Assembly (NCBI RefSeq): GCF_002407185.1
Contig: NZ_CP023563.1
Span: forward strand, 2,666,001 to 2,730,000
Reading direction: 5' to 3'
DNA length: 64,000 nt
Source: Brachybacterium vulturis
GTDB taxonomy: Bacteria > Actinomycetota > Actinomycetes > Actinomycetales > Dermabacteraceae
The position numbers were made by a program, and so were the translations under genes. The notes beneath the pieces were generated by a model that saw nothing but the letters and a program-made list of their open reading frames with translations, had not been told where the DNA came from and made no database searches. Shown in pieces: positions 16,440 through 31,325 of the stretch (the first letter of the stretch is position 1; each line of letters opens with the position of its first letter).

Positions 16440-18869
16440 GTGAATCGATACACATCGTCGACGCCCTCCTCCTCCTTCGACTGCTCACGACTCCCCGGCG
16501 CGGCCATGCTGTCGCGCCGCGGCGTTCTCGGCCTCGGCCTCGCTCTGGGCGGCGTCGCGGCCCTGCCCGGCGCTGCGGCTCTCGCGTCCCCGGACGGCGG
16601 AGAGCTGCCTGTCGTCCGCCCACGACCGAGCGCGATGGCACCGAGTGAGCACGGCATGAATCTCGGTGGGAAGGTCTCGATCATCGTCGGCCCGGACACC
16701 GACCCCGCCGCGCTGGCCGCCCTGGAGGCTCTGCTCGAGCGTCCCGGCGGGCCCATCGAGGTCGTCCTGGCGACCGACGAGAGCACCACCGCCGACGGCC
16801 CTCGGATCCACCTCGGCACCACGGAGGACAACCCGACGGTGGCCCCCGCTCTCGCCGGCCTCGGCGTCGAGGGTCCGGGCGATCTCGCGCCCGACGGGTA
16901 CGTCCTGGCCACCGGCCGCGACCGCGGTCCCGTGGCCGTGCTCGCCGGCCGGGACGCCCGGGGCACGTACTACGCCGTCCAGACCCTGCGCCAGCTCCTG
17001 GCCGGCAGCTCGACGATCCCCGCCGTGCAGGTGCGCGACGAGCCGCTGATGGAGATCCGCGGGGCCATCGAGGGGTTCTACGGCATCCCCTGGTCGCATC
17101 AAGCGCGATTGGACCACTTCGCCTTCTACGGCGCCCACAAGCTCAACACCTATATCTACACCCCGAAGGACGATCTGCTGCTGCGCTCGAAGTGGCGCGA
17201 GCTCTACGAGGGCGAGGAGCTGGACCGTCTCGCGGAGCTCGTGAAGACCGCGAACGCCCACCACGTGGCCTTCACCTATGCCCTCTCCCCCGGCAATGAC
17301 ATCACCTACGGCAGCGACGCGGACTTCGAGGCCACCGTGACCAAGTTCGATCAGCTGCGCGAGCTCGGCGTGACCAGCTTCTACATCGCCCTCGACGACA
17401 TCCCCACCGATCTCGGCGAGGAGGACGCCGCCCAGTTCGGCTCCCTCGCCGCGGCCCAGGTGCACTACCTGAATCGAGTCCAGAGCGAGTACGTGGACGC
17501 GAACGGACTGGTCCCTCTGCAGACCGTCCCCACGCACTACGCCGGCTCCGGACCCAGCGCGTACAAGACCGCCTTCGGCACCGGCGCCGATCCCGACATC
17601 CGCATCCAGTGGACCGGTGAGGGCGTGTTCTCCCCGTCGATCACCGAGGAATCCGTCGCCCGCGCGGTCGCGAGCTACCACACCGAGCATCTGTTCATCT
17701 GGGACAACTTCCCCGTGAACGACGGCCGCCGCGACCGCCTGTTCCTCAACCCCCTCGAGGGCCGTGACGACTCCCTGCACGAGCTGCTGGCCGGCTTCAC
17801 CGCCAATCCCATGATCGAGCCCTACGCCTCGCTGATCTCCCTGTCGAACTACGGCGACTACTGCTGGAACCCGCCCGCCTACGACCCGTGGGAGTCCTGG
17901 GAGGCCGTGCTCGACGAGCTCGCAGGCGCGGACGAGGAGGTCCGGGCCGCTCTACGGGTCTTCGCGGATCTCAACCAGAACTGGCCCTATCGGGCGGGGT
18001 CCCCGTCGGCCCCCGAGCTCGGAGCAGACATCGAGGACTTCTGGACGGCGTACGAGGCCGGCGCACCGAGCGGACAGGACCTCCAGGACCGCCTGGCGGC
18101 CATCACCGCTCTGGACGGCGTCCTGGCCTCGATGGCGTACGCCCAGTTCCACCAGGACACCCGACCGTGGATCATCGCCGCGGGGCACTGGGCCGACGGA
18201 CTGCTCGCCCAGGTCGAGATGCTGATCGCGCTCGCGGAGGACCGTTTGAAGGACGCCTCGGCGGCCGCCGCCCGCGTGGGCGACCACATCGCGGAGGCGG
18301 GGAAGGCGACCGTCCCGGACCAGCGAGAAGACGGTGTGTATCGGGAGGACCAGATCGTCCCCTCCGTCGGCGATGGACGGTTCGAGACCTTCGCCTCCCG
18401 GGCCTGGGAGGAGCTGCGCGCCGTCCTGCCGAACGACCCCTCGCTGCCTTTCCGCGGTCTGCCCGGCACGGCCAGCACCACCATCGGCACCTATGGCGAC
18501 TACCTCCCGGAGCGGATGGTCGACGGCGACCTGTCCACCTTCTACTGGTCCTCCCGGGCCCCACAGGTCGGCGACGAGATCCGCGTCGAGCTCGAGCAGA
18601 GCCACCCGATCGGATTCGTGCGCGTGCAGATGGCCCGCGGCGACACCGCTGCCGGCGATCAGATCTATCACGGAGCGCTCGAGCTCTCTGCCGACGGCGA
18701 CAGCTGGAACGAGGTCGGTGCCACCACCGGTGAGCCGGTCGTGGAGGTGACCCTGGACGAGCCTGTCGAGGCGCGGTACGGCCGCCTTCGCGTGACCGGA
18801 CCCAATCCCGGCGGGAAGTGGGTTCAGGTCCGCGAGTTCGGACTCGCCGAGGAACCGCCGACCCCCTGA
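16440..18869 (+). CDS. Secreted GH84 beta-N-acetylglucosaminidase / hyaluronidase-like enzyme
   Basis: An 809-aa exported glycosidase. A twin-arginine signal (SRRGVLGLGLALGG, RR at 26-27) ends near residue 50. A GH84/GH20-type N-terminal alpha/beta domain runs to about 200. The GH84 catalytic barrel opens with IEGFYGIPW (about 210-218) and carries the catalytic Asp pair D319-D320 in FYIALDDIP; hydrolysis is substrate-assisted through the N-acetyl group. An all-helical region follows, and a C-terminal F5/8-type (CBM32-like) carbohydrate-binding module covers roughly 680-805. Substrates of relatives are terminal beta-GlcNAc on mucins, glycoproteins or hyaluronan. The GTG with AAAGG upstream is preferred over the in-frame ATG at 16506. 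The gene is monocistronic. Confidence 0.92.
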   Translation: MNRYTSSTPSSSFDCSRLPGAAMLSRRGVLGLGLALGGVAALPGAAALASPDGGELPVVRPRPSAMAPSEHGMNLGGKVSIIVGPDTDPAALAALEALLERPGGPIEVVLATDESTTADGPRIHLGTTEDNPTVAPALAGLGVEGPGDLAPDGYVLATGRDRGPVAVLAGRDARGTYYAVQTLRQLLAGSSTIPAVQVRDEPLMEIRGAIEGFYGIPWSHQARLDHFAFYGAHKLNTYIYTPKDDLLLRSKWRELYEGEELDRLAELVKTANAHHVAFTYALSPGNDITYGSDADFEATVTKFDQLRELGVTSFYIALDDIPTDLGEEDAAQFGSLAAAQVHYLNRVQSEYVDANGLVPLQTVPTHYAGSGPSAYKTAFGTGADPDIRIQWTGEGVFSPSITEESVARAVASYHTEHLFIWDNFPVNDGRRDRLFLNPLEGRDDSLHELLAGFTANPMIEPYASLISLSNYGDYCWNPPAYDPWESWEAVLDELAGADEEVRAALRVFADLNQNWPYRAGSPSAPELGADIEDFWTAYEAGAPSGQDLQDRLAAITALDGVLASMAYAQFHQDTRPWIIAAGHWADGLLAQVEMLIALAEDRLKDASAAAARVGDHIAEAGKATVPDQREDGVYREDQIVPSVGDGRFETFASRAWEELRAVLPNDPSLPFRGLPGTASTTIGTYGDYLPERMVDGDLSTFYWSSRAPQVGDEIRVELEQSHPIGFVRVQMARGDTAAGDQIYHGALELSADGDSWNEVGATTGEPVVEVTLDEPVEARYGRLRVTGPNPGGKWVQVREFGLAEEPPTP

Positions 18870-18880
18870 CTCCACCGAGG

Positions 18881-18916
18881 CCGGCCCCGGACCGAGAACC
18901 GGTCCGGGTCGGCCGG
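18881..18916 (+). terminator. Terminator of the GH84 gene
   Basis: Two stacked helices (6 and 7 bp) separated by a 3-nt bulge on the right arm, 11 nt after the stop codon. Very GC-rich, with no T-run. Confidence 0.6.
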
Positions 18917-19048
18917 TGAGCACTCCCTGCCACCACCGCGCTCCCGCCCGTGACCCGCACCGCGAGCAGGTGGTGAGCAGGGGCTGCAGGCTCACGCGCA
19001 GGAGGGCAACGGGTCGGTCCCCGCTGTCCGGCACCTCGTCCCACGAGA

Positions 19049-19084
19049 GCGGCGGCCGGCGGCCCAGGGGCTGCCGGCCGCCGC
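19049..19084 (-). terminator. Terminator of pyk
   Basis: Perfect 12-bp arms (19049-19060 and 19073-19084) with a 12-nt loop, 21 nt beyond the pyk stop. It lies between convergent genes and might work in both directions. Confidence 0.75.
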
Positions 19085-19105
19085 CAACGCGGAACGTCCT
19101 ATCTC

Positions 19106-20575
19106 TCAGCTGTGCACGCCGGAGGCGATGCGGTCCGCTTCGATCCGGGCGGATTCGGTGCCGTCGAGGTCACCGATGCGGTGCACGCGCAGCGTGTTGG
19201 TGGAGCCGTGCACGCCGGGAGGGGAACCGGCGGCGACGATGACCAGATCGTTCTTCTGCAGGCCCTTCTCCTCGCGCAGCAGATCGTCGACCTTGCCGAC
19301 CATCGCATCGGAATCCTTCTGCATCGGGACCAGATGCGCCTCGATGCCCCAGGTCATCGACAGCTGGCGGGCGACCTCGGGATACGGGGTCAGTGCCAGC
19401 AGCGGGATGCTGGGACGCAGGCGGGACAGGCGGCGAGCGGTGTCCCCGGACTCGGTGAAGGTCACCAGGTACTGGGCGGAGAGCTGGTCGCCGATCTCGG
19501 CGGCCGCGCGGGTGATCGCACCGCCGCGGGTGTGCGGGATGGTGCCCAGCGGGAGGATGCGGTCCGCGCCGTTCTCCTCGGTGTTGATGATGATCCGGGC
19601 CATGGTGCGCACGGCCTCGAAGGGGTACTTGCCCACGCTGGTCTCTCCGGAGAGCATGACCGCGTCGGCGCCGTCGAGGATCGCGTTGGCGCAGTCCGAG
19701 GCCTCGGCGCGGGTGGGCCGCGGGCTCTCGATCATCGACTCGAGCACCTGGGTGGCGACGATCACGGGCTTCGCATTGCGGCGGGCCAGCTCGATGGCGC
19801 GCTTCTGCACCAGCGGGACCTGCTCCAGCGGCAGCTCGACACCCAGGTCGCCACGGGCGACCATGATGCCGTCGAAGGCGCCGACGATCGAGCGCAGCGC
19901 CCGCACCGCCTGCGGCTTCTCGATCTTGGCGATCACCGGCACCCGACGGTTCTCCTCCTGCATGATCCGCAGGACGTCGTCCATGTCGTGGGCATCGCGG
20001 ACGAAGGACAGCGCCACCAGATCCGCGCCGAGGCCCAGACCGAAGCGGAGATCCGCCACGTCCTTCTCGCTCATCGCGGGAACGGACACGGCCACGCCCG
20101 GCAGGTTGATGCCCTTGTTGTTCGAGACCGGCCCGGGGACCTCGACGACGGTGACGACCTCGGTGTCGGTGACCTCGGTGACGCGCACGGAGACCTTGCC
20201 GTCGTCGATGAGCAGGACGTCACCGGGGCGGCAGTCGCCCGGCAGGCCCTTGAAGGTGGTGGAGACGCGCTCGCGGGTGCCCTCGATGTCGTCGGTGGTG
20301 ATGGTGAGGGTCTCACCGACCTCGAGCTGATGCGGTCCGTCGGAGAACTTGCCCAGGCGGATCTTCGGGCCCTGGAGGTCCACCAGCACGGCGACGTTCT
20401 TCCCGAGGTCCTCGGCGGCGCGACGGATGTTCGCGTACACCTGCGAGTGATCGTCGTGCGTGCCGTGGCTGAAGTTCATCCGGGCGACGTTCATCCCGGC
20501 TTCGATCAGGGTGCGGATCTGCTCGTAGGTACCGGTCGCGGGACCGAGTGTGCAGACGATCTTCGCTTTGCGCAT
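19106..20575 (-). CDS. pyk: Pyruvate kinase
   Basis: Makes pyruvate and ATP from phosphoenolpyruvate in glycolysis. The 489-aa length is normal for the bacterial enzyme. The protein opens MRKAKIVCTLGPATGTYEQI. The active-site lysine signature VIAKIEKPQAVRAL, the Mg/substrate segment VARGDLGVELPLEQVP and MLSGETSVGKYP are intact, followed by the C-terminal regulatory domain. It lies 102 nt downstream of gltD on the same strand, so it may have its own promoter. The leader contains two mutually exclusive short inverted repeats, of uncertain meaning. A strong terminator follows. Confidence 0.97.
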   Translation of the reverse strand: MRKAKIVCTLGPATGTYEQIRTLIEAGMNVARMNFSHGTHDDHSQVYANIRRAAEDLGKNVAVLVDLQGPKIRLGKFSDGPHQLEVGETLTITTDDIEGTRERVSTTFKGLPGDCRPGDVLLIDDGKVSVRVTEVTDTEVVTVVEVPGPVSNNKGINLPGVAVSVPAMSEKDVADLRFGLGLGADLVALSFVRDAHDMDDVLRIMQEENRRVPVIAKIEKPQAVRALRSIVGAFDGIMVARGDLGVELPLEQVPLVQKRAIELARRNAKPVIVATQVLESMIESPRPTRAEASDCANAILDGADAVMLSGETSVGKYPFEAVRTMARIIINTEENGADRILPLGTIPHTRGGAITRAAAEIGDQLSAQYLVTFTESGDTARRLSRLRPSIPLLALTPYPEVARQLSMTWGIEAHLVPMQKDSDAMVGKVDDLLREEKGLQKNDLVIVAAGSPPGVHGSTNTLRVHRIGDLDGTESARIEADRIASGVHS

Positions 20576-20677
20576 GTCAACCCATCTGTAGTTCGTGTGA
20601 GGGCCGCGTTCCCTCCCGGAACAGCGCGAGTGCGCCGCAGGAGGGCCGCGGCATCGCGTGTTCTGAGCCCTAGTCTT

Positions 20678-22148
20678 TCACATTGTGACGGGCTTCTCTC
20701 CGGGGTCCACGGGGCGCGGCAGCGAAGAGCTCCCCATCAGCTGGGCATCGACCGCCGCGGCGCAGGAGCGCCCCTCGGCGATCGCCCACACGATGAGGCT
20801 CTGGCCTCGGGCGCAGTCCCCGGCGGTGAAGACCCCGGGCACGGTCGTGGACCAGTCAGCATCGTGCACGATGTTGCCGCGTGAGGTGATGTCCACTCCC
20901 AGCTCCTCCAGCAGGCCCTCTCTGCGGGCCGCGGTGAAGCCCAGGGCGAGCAGCACCAGGGTGGCGGGCAGCACGGTCTCGGTGCCGGGGGTGGGCACGC
21001 GGGACCCGTCCTGGTACCGGGTGCGGGCCACGACGAGCCCGCTCACGGAGCCGTCTGCGTCGACCCGGAAGCCGGTGGTCGAGGCGAGGTAGGAGCGCTC
21101 CCCGCCCTCCTCGTGGGCGGCGGAGACCTCGAACAGCACGGGATGCGTGGGCCAGGGCTGGCTCTCGTCGCGCTCTGCCGGTGGCTGGGTGCCGATCGCG
21201 AGGGTGGTCACCGAGCGGGCGCCCTGGCGCAGCGCGGTGCCCAGGCAGTCGGCGCCGGTGTCCCCGCCACCGATGATCACCACGTCCTTCCCCTCCGCGG
21301 TGAGCGGGTCCTCGACCCGGTCGCCCTCGACCAGGCGGTTCGCCTGGGTGAGGTAGTCCATCGCGGCATGGATCCCGCCGGCCTCACGGCCGGGCACCGC
21401 CAGCTCGCGCGGCACGCTCGCTCCGGTGGCGAGCACCACCGCGTCGAAGCGGGAGCGCAGCTCCGGGACGCTCAGCGAGCCCTCCCCCGTCCCTCCCACC
21501 TCGACCCCGGTGCGGAAGCGGGTGCCCTCGGCGCGCATCTGCCCCAGCCGCCGCTCGAGATGGCGCTTCTCGAGCTTGAACTCGGGGATCCCGTAGCGCA
21601 GCAGTCCGCCGATCCGGTCCTCGCGCTCGAGGACCACCACGGAGTGCCCGGCACGGGTCAGCTGCTGGGCGGCGGCGAGCCCGGCCGGTCCGGAGCCGAC
21701 CACGGCCACCGAGCGGCCCGTCTGCCGCGTGGGCTCGACAGGCTGCACCCAGCCCTCCGCGAAGGCCCGGTCGATGATGGAGACCTCGACGTTCTTGATC
21801 GTCACCGGGGGCTGGTTGATCCCCAGCACGCAGCTGGACTCGCAGGGCGCCGGGCAGGCGCGGCCGGTGAACTCCGGGAAGTTGTTGGTCGCGTGCAGGC
21901 GCTCGCTCGCCTCCCGCCAGTCCTCGCGGTAGACCAGGTCGTTCCACTCCGGGATCAGGTTGCCCAGCGGGCAGCCCTGATGGCAGAAGGGGATGCCGCA
22001 GTTCATGCAGCGTCCCGCCTGCCGGGAGACGACGTCCAGGGCGCCGTGCTCCCTGGCCTCGTAGACCTCCCGCCAGTCCATCAGGCGCAGCGGGACCGGG
22101 CGCCGGGCGGGCAGCTCCCGGTCGCGCTCGCGCAGGAATCCTCGGGGA

Positions 22149-22156
<8 letters not shown>
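20678..22156 (-). CDS. gltD: Glutamate synthase, small (NADPH) subunit
   Basis: The beta subunit of NADPH-dependent GOGAT passes electrons from NADPH through FAD and Fe-S clusters to GltB. The protein is 492 aa. The N-terminal cysteine clusters CMNCGIPFCHQGCP and CPAPCESSC bind two [4Fe-4S] clusters. The FAD site is VVGSGPAGLAAAQQL and the NADPH site VVIIGGGDTGADC. The start at 22156 (MADPRGFLRERDREL) is chosen over an upstream in-frame ATG because it matches the family start. It overlaps the gltB stop by 8 nt, as expected for subunits made together. Confidence 0.97.
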
Positions 22157-26726
<4,570 letters not shown>

Positions 26727-26814
26727 GATGCCTGAGCCCTTCTGGGTGGGCGGCCGGTGGCGGGATCGTCGTGATGACGTGCACCCTCACCCGGGGCGCC
26801 TCCCGTGCCGGCGA

Positions 26815-27768
26815 TCAGCGTCGCTCGGGGTGGGGTCCCTGGGGTCCGGGTGCCGGGTCGGGGCCGGGGGAGGGAGGCGTCCCGGACTTCTCGATCTCGT
26901 CCTCGTCCGGGCCGTTGCCCGCGGTCTGCGCAGGCAGCTCGAAGGAGCCGTCGGCGGCGACGACCTCTCCCCCGCGCTGCTGCCTGCGCCGGGTGAGCAC
27001 GATGAACATCGCGATGCCGACCAGCGCCATCACGATCGCGACCAGGGTGTGGATGCGCAGCGGCCCGATCATCAGCACCGGCTCGGTGCGGATCGCGTCC
27101 ACGAGGGCGCGCCCGGTGGAGTAGATCGCGACGTAGGCCCAGAAGATCCGGCCGCCGGCCCAGTGGTGGCGACGGCTGAGCAGCAGCAGGACGGCGAGTC
27201 CCGCGAGCATCCACAGCTGCTCGTACAGGAAGGTGGGGTGGTAGGTGCCGGGGACGCAGCCGCCGATGGGCTGCCCGTTGGTGACGCAGGTGATGTCCCA
27301 TGCCCACCAGGCATCCAGCGCAGGGCCGTAGAGCTCCTGGTTGAACCAGTTGCCGAAGCGGCCCAGGATCTGGGCGATCAGCAGCGTGGGGGCGACGGTG
27401 TCGGCCAGGGCGGTGAAGGAGACGCCCTTGTGGCGTGCCATCAGCCAGACCGCGAGCGCACCGCCGGCGACTCCGCCGTAGATCGCGAGCCCGCCCTGCC
27501 AGATGTAGAGCACGGCCAGCGGGTCCCCGTCGGGGCCGAAGAAGGGCGCCGGGGAGGTGAGCACGTGCCAGATGCGGGAGCCGACGATGCCTGCGATGAT
27601 CGCCACGAAGATGATGTCGAAGAAGGTGTCGCCATCACCGCCGCGCCGCTCCCAGCGCTTGGTCGCCCACCACATCGCCACGGCGATCCCCGAGAGGATG
27701 CACAGGGCGTAGAAGTGGATCGTGAGCGGTCCGATCGAGAGCGCGGAGATCGACGGGCTGGGGATCAT
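26815..27768 (-). CDS. lgt: Prolipoprotein diacylglyceryl transferase
   Basis: Membrane enzyme that attaches diacylglycerol to the lipobox cysteine of prelipoproteins such as the one at 12.4-13.8 kb. The protein is 317 aa, with about seven hydrophobic helices and the family signature GRFGNWFNQELYG at residues 136-148, including the essential Arg. The C-terminal ~60 residues form a polar tail (proline-rich at the end), as often seen in Actinobacteria. It starts 13 nt after trpA; an lgt gene after trpA is a common actinobacterial arrangement. Confidence 0.96.
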   Translation of the reverse strand: MIPSPSISALSIGPLTIHFYALCILSGIAVAMWWATKRWERRGGDGDTFFDIIFVAIIAGIVGSRIWHVLTSPAPFFGPDGDPLAVLYIWQGGLAIYGGVAGGALAVWLMARHKGVSFTALADTVAPTLLIAQILGRFGNWFNQELYGPALDAWWAWDITCVTNGQPIGGCVPGTYHPTFLYEQLWMLAGLAVLLLLSRRHHWAGGRIFWAYVAIYSTGRALVDAIRTEPVLMIGPLRIHTLVAIVMALVGIAMFIVLTRRRQQRGGEVVAADGSFELPAQTAGNGPDEDEIEKSGTPPSPGPDPAPGPQGPHPERR

Positions 27769-27781
27769 GTCCGTCCTCCGC

Positions 27782-28615
27782 TCAGGTCTCGGTGCGGGCG
27801 CGCTCGACGCCGGCGCGCAGGTCGTCTGCCACCGCCGCCAGGGCGGTGCGGGCCGCCGCGTGGTCGCCCTGGTTCTCGATCAGTGCGCGCACGAAGGCGG
27901 ACCCGACGATCACCCCATCAGCATACGCGCCGACCTGCGCGGCCTGTTCACCGTTCGAGACGCCCAGCCCCACGCAGACGTTCTTCGCGCCGGCCGCCCG
28001 GGTCCGCTCGACCAGGCCCTCCGTGGCCGCGGAGACGCTCGCCCGGGTGCCGGTGACTCCCATGGCGCTGGCGGCGTAGACGAAGCCCTCGGTGTGCGAG
28101 ACCACATGCGCGAGGCGGTCGCGCGGGGAGCTCGGAGCCACCAGGAACACCCGGTCCACGCCGTGCCGCTCGCCGGCCTCGATCCAGTCGGCGCCCTCGT
28201 CGGGGATGAGGTCCGGGGTGATCACGCCGGCGCCGCCGGCGGCCGCGAGGTCGCGGGCGAAGGCGTCGGGGCCGTAGGCGAGGATCGGGTTCCAGTAGCT
28301 CATCACCAGGATCGCCGCGCCCCGGCCCGAGAGCGCCTCGACGGCCTCGAGCACGTGGCGGGTGCGGGTGCCGCCGGCGAGGGCGGCGGAGGCCGCCTGC
28401 TGGATCACGGGGCCGTCCATGACGGGGTCGGAGTACGGCAGTCCCAGCTCGATCATGTCGGCGCCGTGGTCGATGAGGATCCGGGCGGCCTCGATCGACC
28501 GCTCCAGATCGGGGTAGCCCACGGGAAGATAGGCGATGAGCGCGGCGCGGTTCTCGGAGCGGGTGCGGTCCAGGACCTCGCCGGCGCGCAGGCGGGCGGT
28601 GTCGGCGGTGGTCAT
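27782..28615 (-). CDS. trpA: Tryptophan synthase alpha chain
   Basis: Cleaves indole-3-glycerol phosphate to indole and glyceraldehyde 3-phosphate; indole is channelled to TrpB. The protein is 277 aa. The catalytic residues are E56 in [12 protein letters not shown] and D67 in MDGPVIQ. The phosphate-binding glycine segments near the C-terminus ([24 protein letters not shown]) are present. It overlaps the trpB stop by 4 nt. Confidence 0.97.
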   Translation of the reverse strand: MTTADTARLRAGEVLDRTRSENRAALIAYLPVGYPDLERSIEAARILIDHGADMIELGLPYSDPVMDGPVIQQAASAALAGGTRTRHVLEAVEALSGRGAAILVMSYWNPILAYGPDAFARDLAAAGGAGVITPDLIPDEGADWIEAGERHGVDRVFLVAPSSPRDRLAHVVSHTEGFVYAASAMGVTGTRASVSAATEGLVERTRAAGAKNVCVGLGVSNGEQAAQVGAYADGVIVGSAFVRALIENQGDHAAARTALAAVADDLRAGVERARTET

Positions 28616-29970
28616 CGTGACTCCTCGGGCTTCTGTGCGGCCCGGTCCGGGCTGGTCTCGCGGGCGGCGGCGCGGAGCGCGGACAGGTCGGCGCGGGCCG
28701 GTTCGTCGCCCACCAGGCCGAACCAGGTCGAGGCGGTGTCGACGTCCTTGTCCCCGCGGCCGGAGAGGCTCACCAGGATCACGGCGTCCTCCCCGAGCTC
28801 CCGGCCCAGCTGCAGGGCACCGGCGAGGGCATGGGCGGATTCGATCGCGGGCATGATGCCCTCGGTCATCGACAGCAGCGCGAAGGCGTCCATCGCGGGA
28901 CCGTCGTCGACGGCCCGGTACTCGGCGCGGCCGATGTCCGCCAGCCAGGCGTGCTCGGGACCGACGCTGGGATAATCCAGCCCGGCGGAGACGGAGTGGG
29001 ACTCGATGGTCTGACCGTCCTCGTCCTGCATCACGAAGCTGCGGGCACCGTGCAGCACCCCGGCGGAGCCGCCGTTGAGGGTCGCCGAGTGCCGGCCCGA
29101 GTCGATGCCGTCGCCCCCGGCCTCGCAGCCGATCAGCCGCACCAGCGGGTCCGTGTCGTCGAGGAAGGCGTGGAAGATCCCCATCGCGTTGGAGCCTCCG
29201 CCCACGCAGGCGACGACCGCGTCGGGGAGCCGGCCCACCCGTTGCAGGGTCTGGGCCCGGGCCTCCTCGCCGATGATGCGGTGGAAGTCGCGGACCATCG
29301 CCGGGAAGGGATGGGGACCGGCGACGGTGCCCAGCAGGTAATGGGTGGTCTCGACGTTCGCGACCCAGTCGCGGAATGCTTCGTTGATCGCGTCCTTGAG
29401 GGTGCGCGAGCCCTGCTCGACGGGGACCACGTCCGCGCCCAGCAGTCGCATGCGGGCCACGTTCAGGGCCTGGCGCTCGGTGTCCTCACCGCCCATGTAG
29501 ATGGTGCAGTCCAGCCCGAACAGCGCCGCGGCGGTCGCGGTGGCGACGCCGTGCTGACCGGCGCCGGTCTCGGCGATCACCCGGGTCTTGCCCATGCGCT
29601 TGGTCAGCAGCGCCTGCCCCAGCACGTTGTTGATCTTGTGGCTGCCGGTGTGGTTCAGATCCTCCCGCTTGAGCAGGATCCGGGCACCTCCGGCGAGCTG
29701 CGAGAAGCGCGGGGCCTCGGAGAGGAGGGAGGGACGCCCGGTGTAGTCGGCAGCCAGCCGCTGCAGCTCGGCGGTGAACTCCGGGTCCACGATCGCCTTC
29801 TCGTACACCTCGATCAGCTCGTCGAGCGCGGGCACCAGCGCCTCGGGCAGGAAGCGGCCGCCGAAGTCGCCGAAGTACGGCCCGGTCTCGGAGCGCAGCT
29901 CGGTGGTGGGGCGGGTGAGATCGAGGACGACGTCCTCGCCGGGGACGCGCTGGTGGTCGGGGCTGCTCAT
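28612..29970 (-). CDS. trpB: Tryptophan synthase beta chain
   Basis: PLP enzyme joining indole and serine to make tryptophan. The protein is 452 aa. The PLP lysine is K112 in [10 protein letters not shown], and the phosphate loop [10 protein letters not shown] and the [14 protein letters not shown] segment are intact. It is somewhat longer than the ~400-aa core because of N- and C-terminal extensions (the last ~35 residues are polar). It overlaps trpC and trpA by 4 nt each. Confidence 0.97.
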   Translation of the reverse strand: MSSPDHQRVPGEDVVLDLTRPTTELRSETGPYFGDFGGRFLPEALVPALDELIEVYEKAIVDPEFTAELQRLAADYTGRPSLLSEAPRFSQLAGGARILLKREDLNHTGSHKINNVLGQALLTKRMGKTRVIAETGAGQHGVATATAAALFGLDCTIYMGGEDTERQALNVARMRLLGADVVPVEQGSRTLKDAINEAFRDWVANVETTHYLLGTVAGPHPFPAMVRDFHRIIGEEARAQTLQRVGRLPDAVVACVGGGSNAMGIFHAFLDDTDPLVRLIGCEAGGDGIDSGRHSATLNGGSAGVLHGARSFVMQDEDGQTIESHSVSAGLDYPSVGPEHAWLADIGRAEYRAVDDGPAMDAFALLSMTEGIMPAIESAHALAGALQLGRELGEDAVILVSLSGRGDKDVDTASTWFGLVGDEPARADLSALRAAARETSPDRAAQKPEESR

Positions 29971-30800
29971 GCCTGAGCTCCTTCCGGGAGGGGGCGGCCG
30001 CGGCGGGCCACCCGACGGTACGAGGCGACGGCGCCGGCCGGATCACCGGAGGTGACCAGTGCCTCGCCGACCAAGACGGCGTCGGCACCGGCGGCGGCGT
30101 AGGCCTCGACGTCGGCGACCGAGGCCACCGCCGACTCGCCGATCGCGAGGGGCCCGGCGGGGATCCTGGCCAGCAGGTCCGCTGCCCGGCCGAGGTCGAC
30201 GGTGAGGTCCTTGAGGTTGCGGGCGTTGACGCCGATGAGGTCCGCCCCGAGGGCGAGCGCGCGCTCGAGCTCGGGCGCTGTGTGGGTCTCCACGAGCGCC
30301 TGCATGCCGAGCTCGCGGGTGAGGTCGTGCAGGTCCCGCAGCTCGGCGTCGTCCAGGGCGGCGACGATCAGCAGCACCAGATCGGCGCCGTGGGCGCGCG
30401 CCTCGAGCACCTGGTAGGGCTCGACCACGAAGTCCTTGCGCAGCACCGGGACGTCGACCCGGGCCCGGACGGCATCGAGGTCGGCGAGGGTTCCGCGGAA
30501 GCGGCGCTGCTCGGTCAGGACGCTGATCGCACAGGCGCCGGAGTCCGCGTAGAGCGCGGCGAGCGCGGCCGGTTCGGGGATCTCGGCGAGAGCTCCCTTG
30601 GACGGGCTGGAACGCTTGACCTCGGCGATCAGACCCATCGTGGTGCCGTCGCCGCGCAGTCGCGCGGCGGCGTCGAGGGCCGGCGGGGCGGCGTGGGCCC
30701 GACGAGCGATCTCCGCCTCGGGCACCGCGGCGCGGCGCGGCGCGAGATCCTCCCGCACGCCGACGATGATCTCGTCGAGGACGGTTCCGGTGGTGGTCAC
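29967..30800 (-). CDS. trpC: Indole-3-glycerol phosphate synthase
   Basis: Ring-closes CdRP to indole-3-glycerol phosphate. The protein is 277 aa. The TIM-barrel motifs are present: [10 protein letters not shown] (catalytic Lys), [13 protein letters not shown] (second Lys), and [13 protein letters not shown], with the C-terminal phosphate site VLVGEALV. It stands 57 nt after the DUF2752 gene and is stop-start coupled to trpB. trpD, trpF/priA and trpG are not in the window. Confidence 0.97.
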   Translation of the reverse strand: MTTTGTVLDEIIVGVREDLAPRRAAVPEAEIARRAHAAPPALDAAARLRGDGTTMGLIAEVKRSSPSKGALAEIPEPAALAALYADSGACAISVLTEQRRFRGTLADLDAVRARVDVPVLRKDFVVEPYQVLEARAHGADLVLLIVAALDDAELRDLHDLTRELGMQALVETHTAPELERALALGADLIGVNARNLKDLTVDLGRAADLLARIPAGPLAIGESAVASVADVEAYAAAGADAVLVGEALVTSGDPAGAVASYRRVARRGRPLPEGAQA

Positions 30801-30857
30801 ACAGGCCTCCTGCAGCAGGTCGGGGTGGTGGGCACCCCGCGGGGTCGGGGGCGGGTC

Positions 30858-31325
30858 TCAGCCGCCGACGAGGGAGATCGGGGCCAGGAACCAGAACTGC
30901 GGCAGGTTCCGCAGCACGGTGAAGACGGCGAGGAGCCCGACCAGGACCAGCAGCACGGTCCTCGAGGGCATCAGGTCCGTGCGCAGGCCGCGCGCGCGCC
31001 GCCCGGCCCAGACCGCCATGCCGATCCCGACCAGCGGGACCGCGACCGTCACCGGCGCGTTGTTCCGCAGGGCGAGCAGCGGATCACCGGCCAGCAGGGC
31101 GTGCACGGCACGGATCGCTCCGCAGCCGGGACACTCCAGACCGGTGAGGTGGTTCAGCACGCACAGCGGGATGTGGGTGCGGAACGGATCGAAGACCAGC
31201 TGCACCAGGACGGCGAGAACGAGGCCGGAGGCCCCGATCGCGAGCGGCAGCAGCAGCCGGCGCGGGCCCCGGGCGGGGGCGAGGGACACGGCGGCGCCGT
31301 GCTCCCGCCGCGCCGGCGAGGTCAC
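30858..31325 (-). CDS. DUF2752 membrane protein in the trp operon
   Basis: A 155-aa membrane protein of the DUF2752 family, function unknown. The signature is CPGCGAIRAVHALLAGDPLLALRNN (from C65), with a CxxC pair at C65 and C68 that looks like a redox or metal site at the membrane face. Three or four hydrophobic helices are predicted by eye (about 24-46, 92-106, 122-140). It overlaps the HGxxPAAW gene by 4 nt and precedes trpC, so it is co-expressed with tryptophan synthesis. Homologues occur widely in Actinobacteria and Bacteroidetes. Confidence 0.82.
   Translation of the reverse strand: MTSPARREHGAAVSLAPARGPRRLLLPLAIGASGLVLAVLVQLVFDPFRTHIPLCVLNHLTGLECPGCGAIRAVHALLAGDPLLALRNNAPVTVAVPLVGIGMAVWAGRRARGLRTDLMPSRTVLLVLVGLLAVFTVLRNLPQFWFLAPISLVGG

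Noticed and set aside
20678-20688. TCACATTGTGA palindrome at the end of gltD, CRP-like half sites
   Set aside because: CRP sites have TGTGA-N6-TCACA; here the halves are inverted and almost touching, and the sequence includes the gltD stop codon and last codons.
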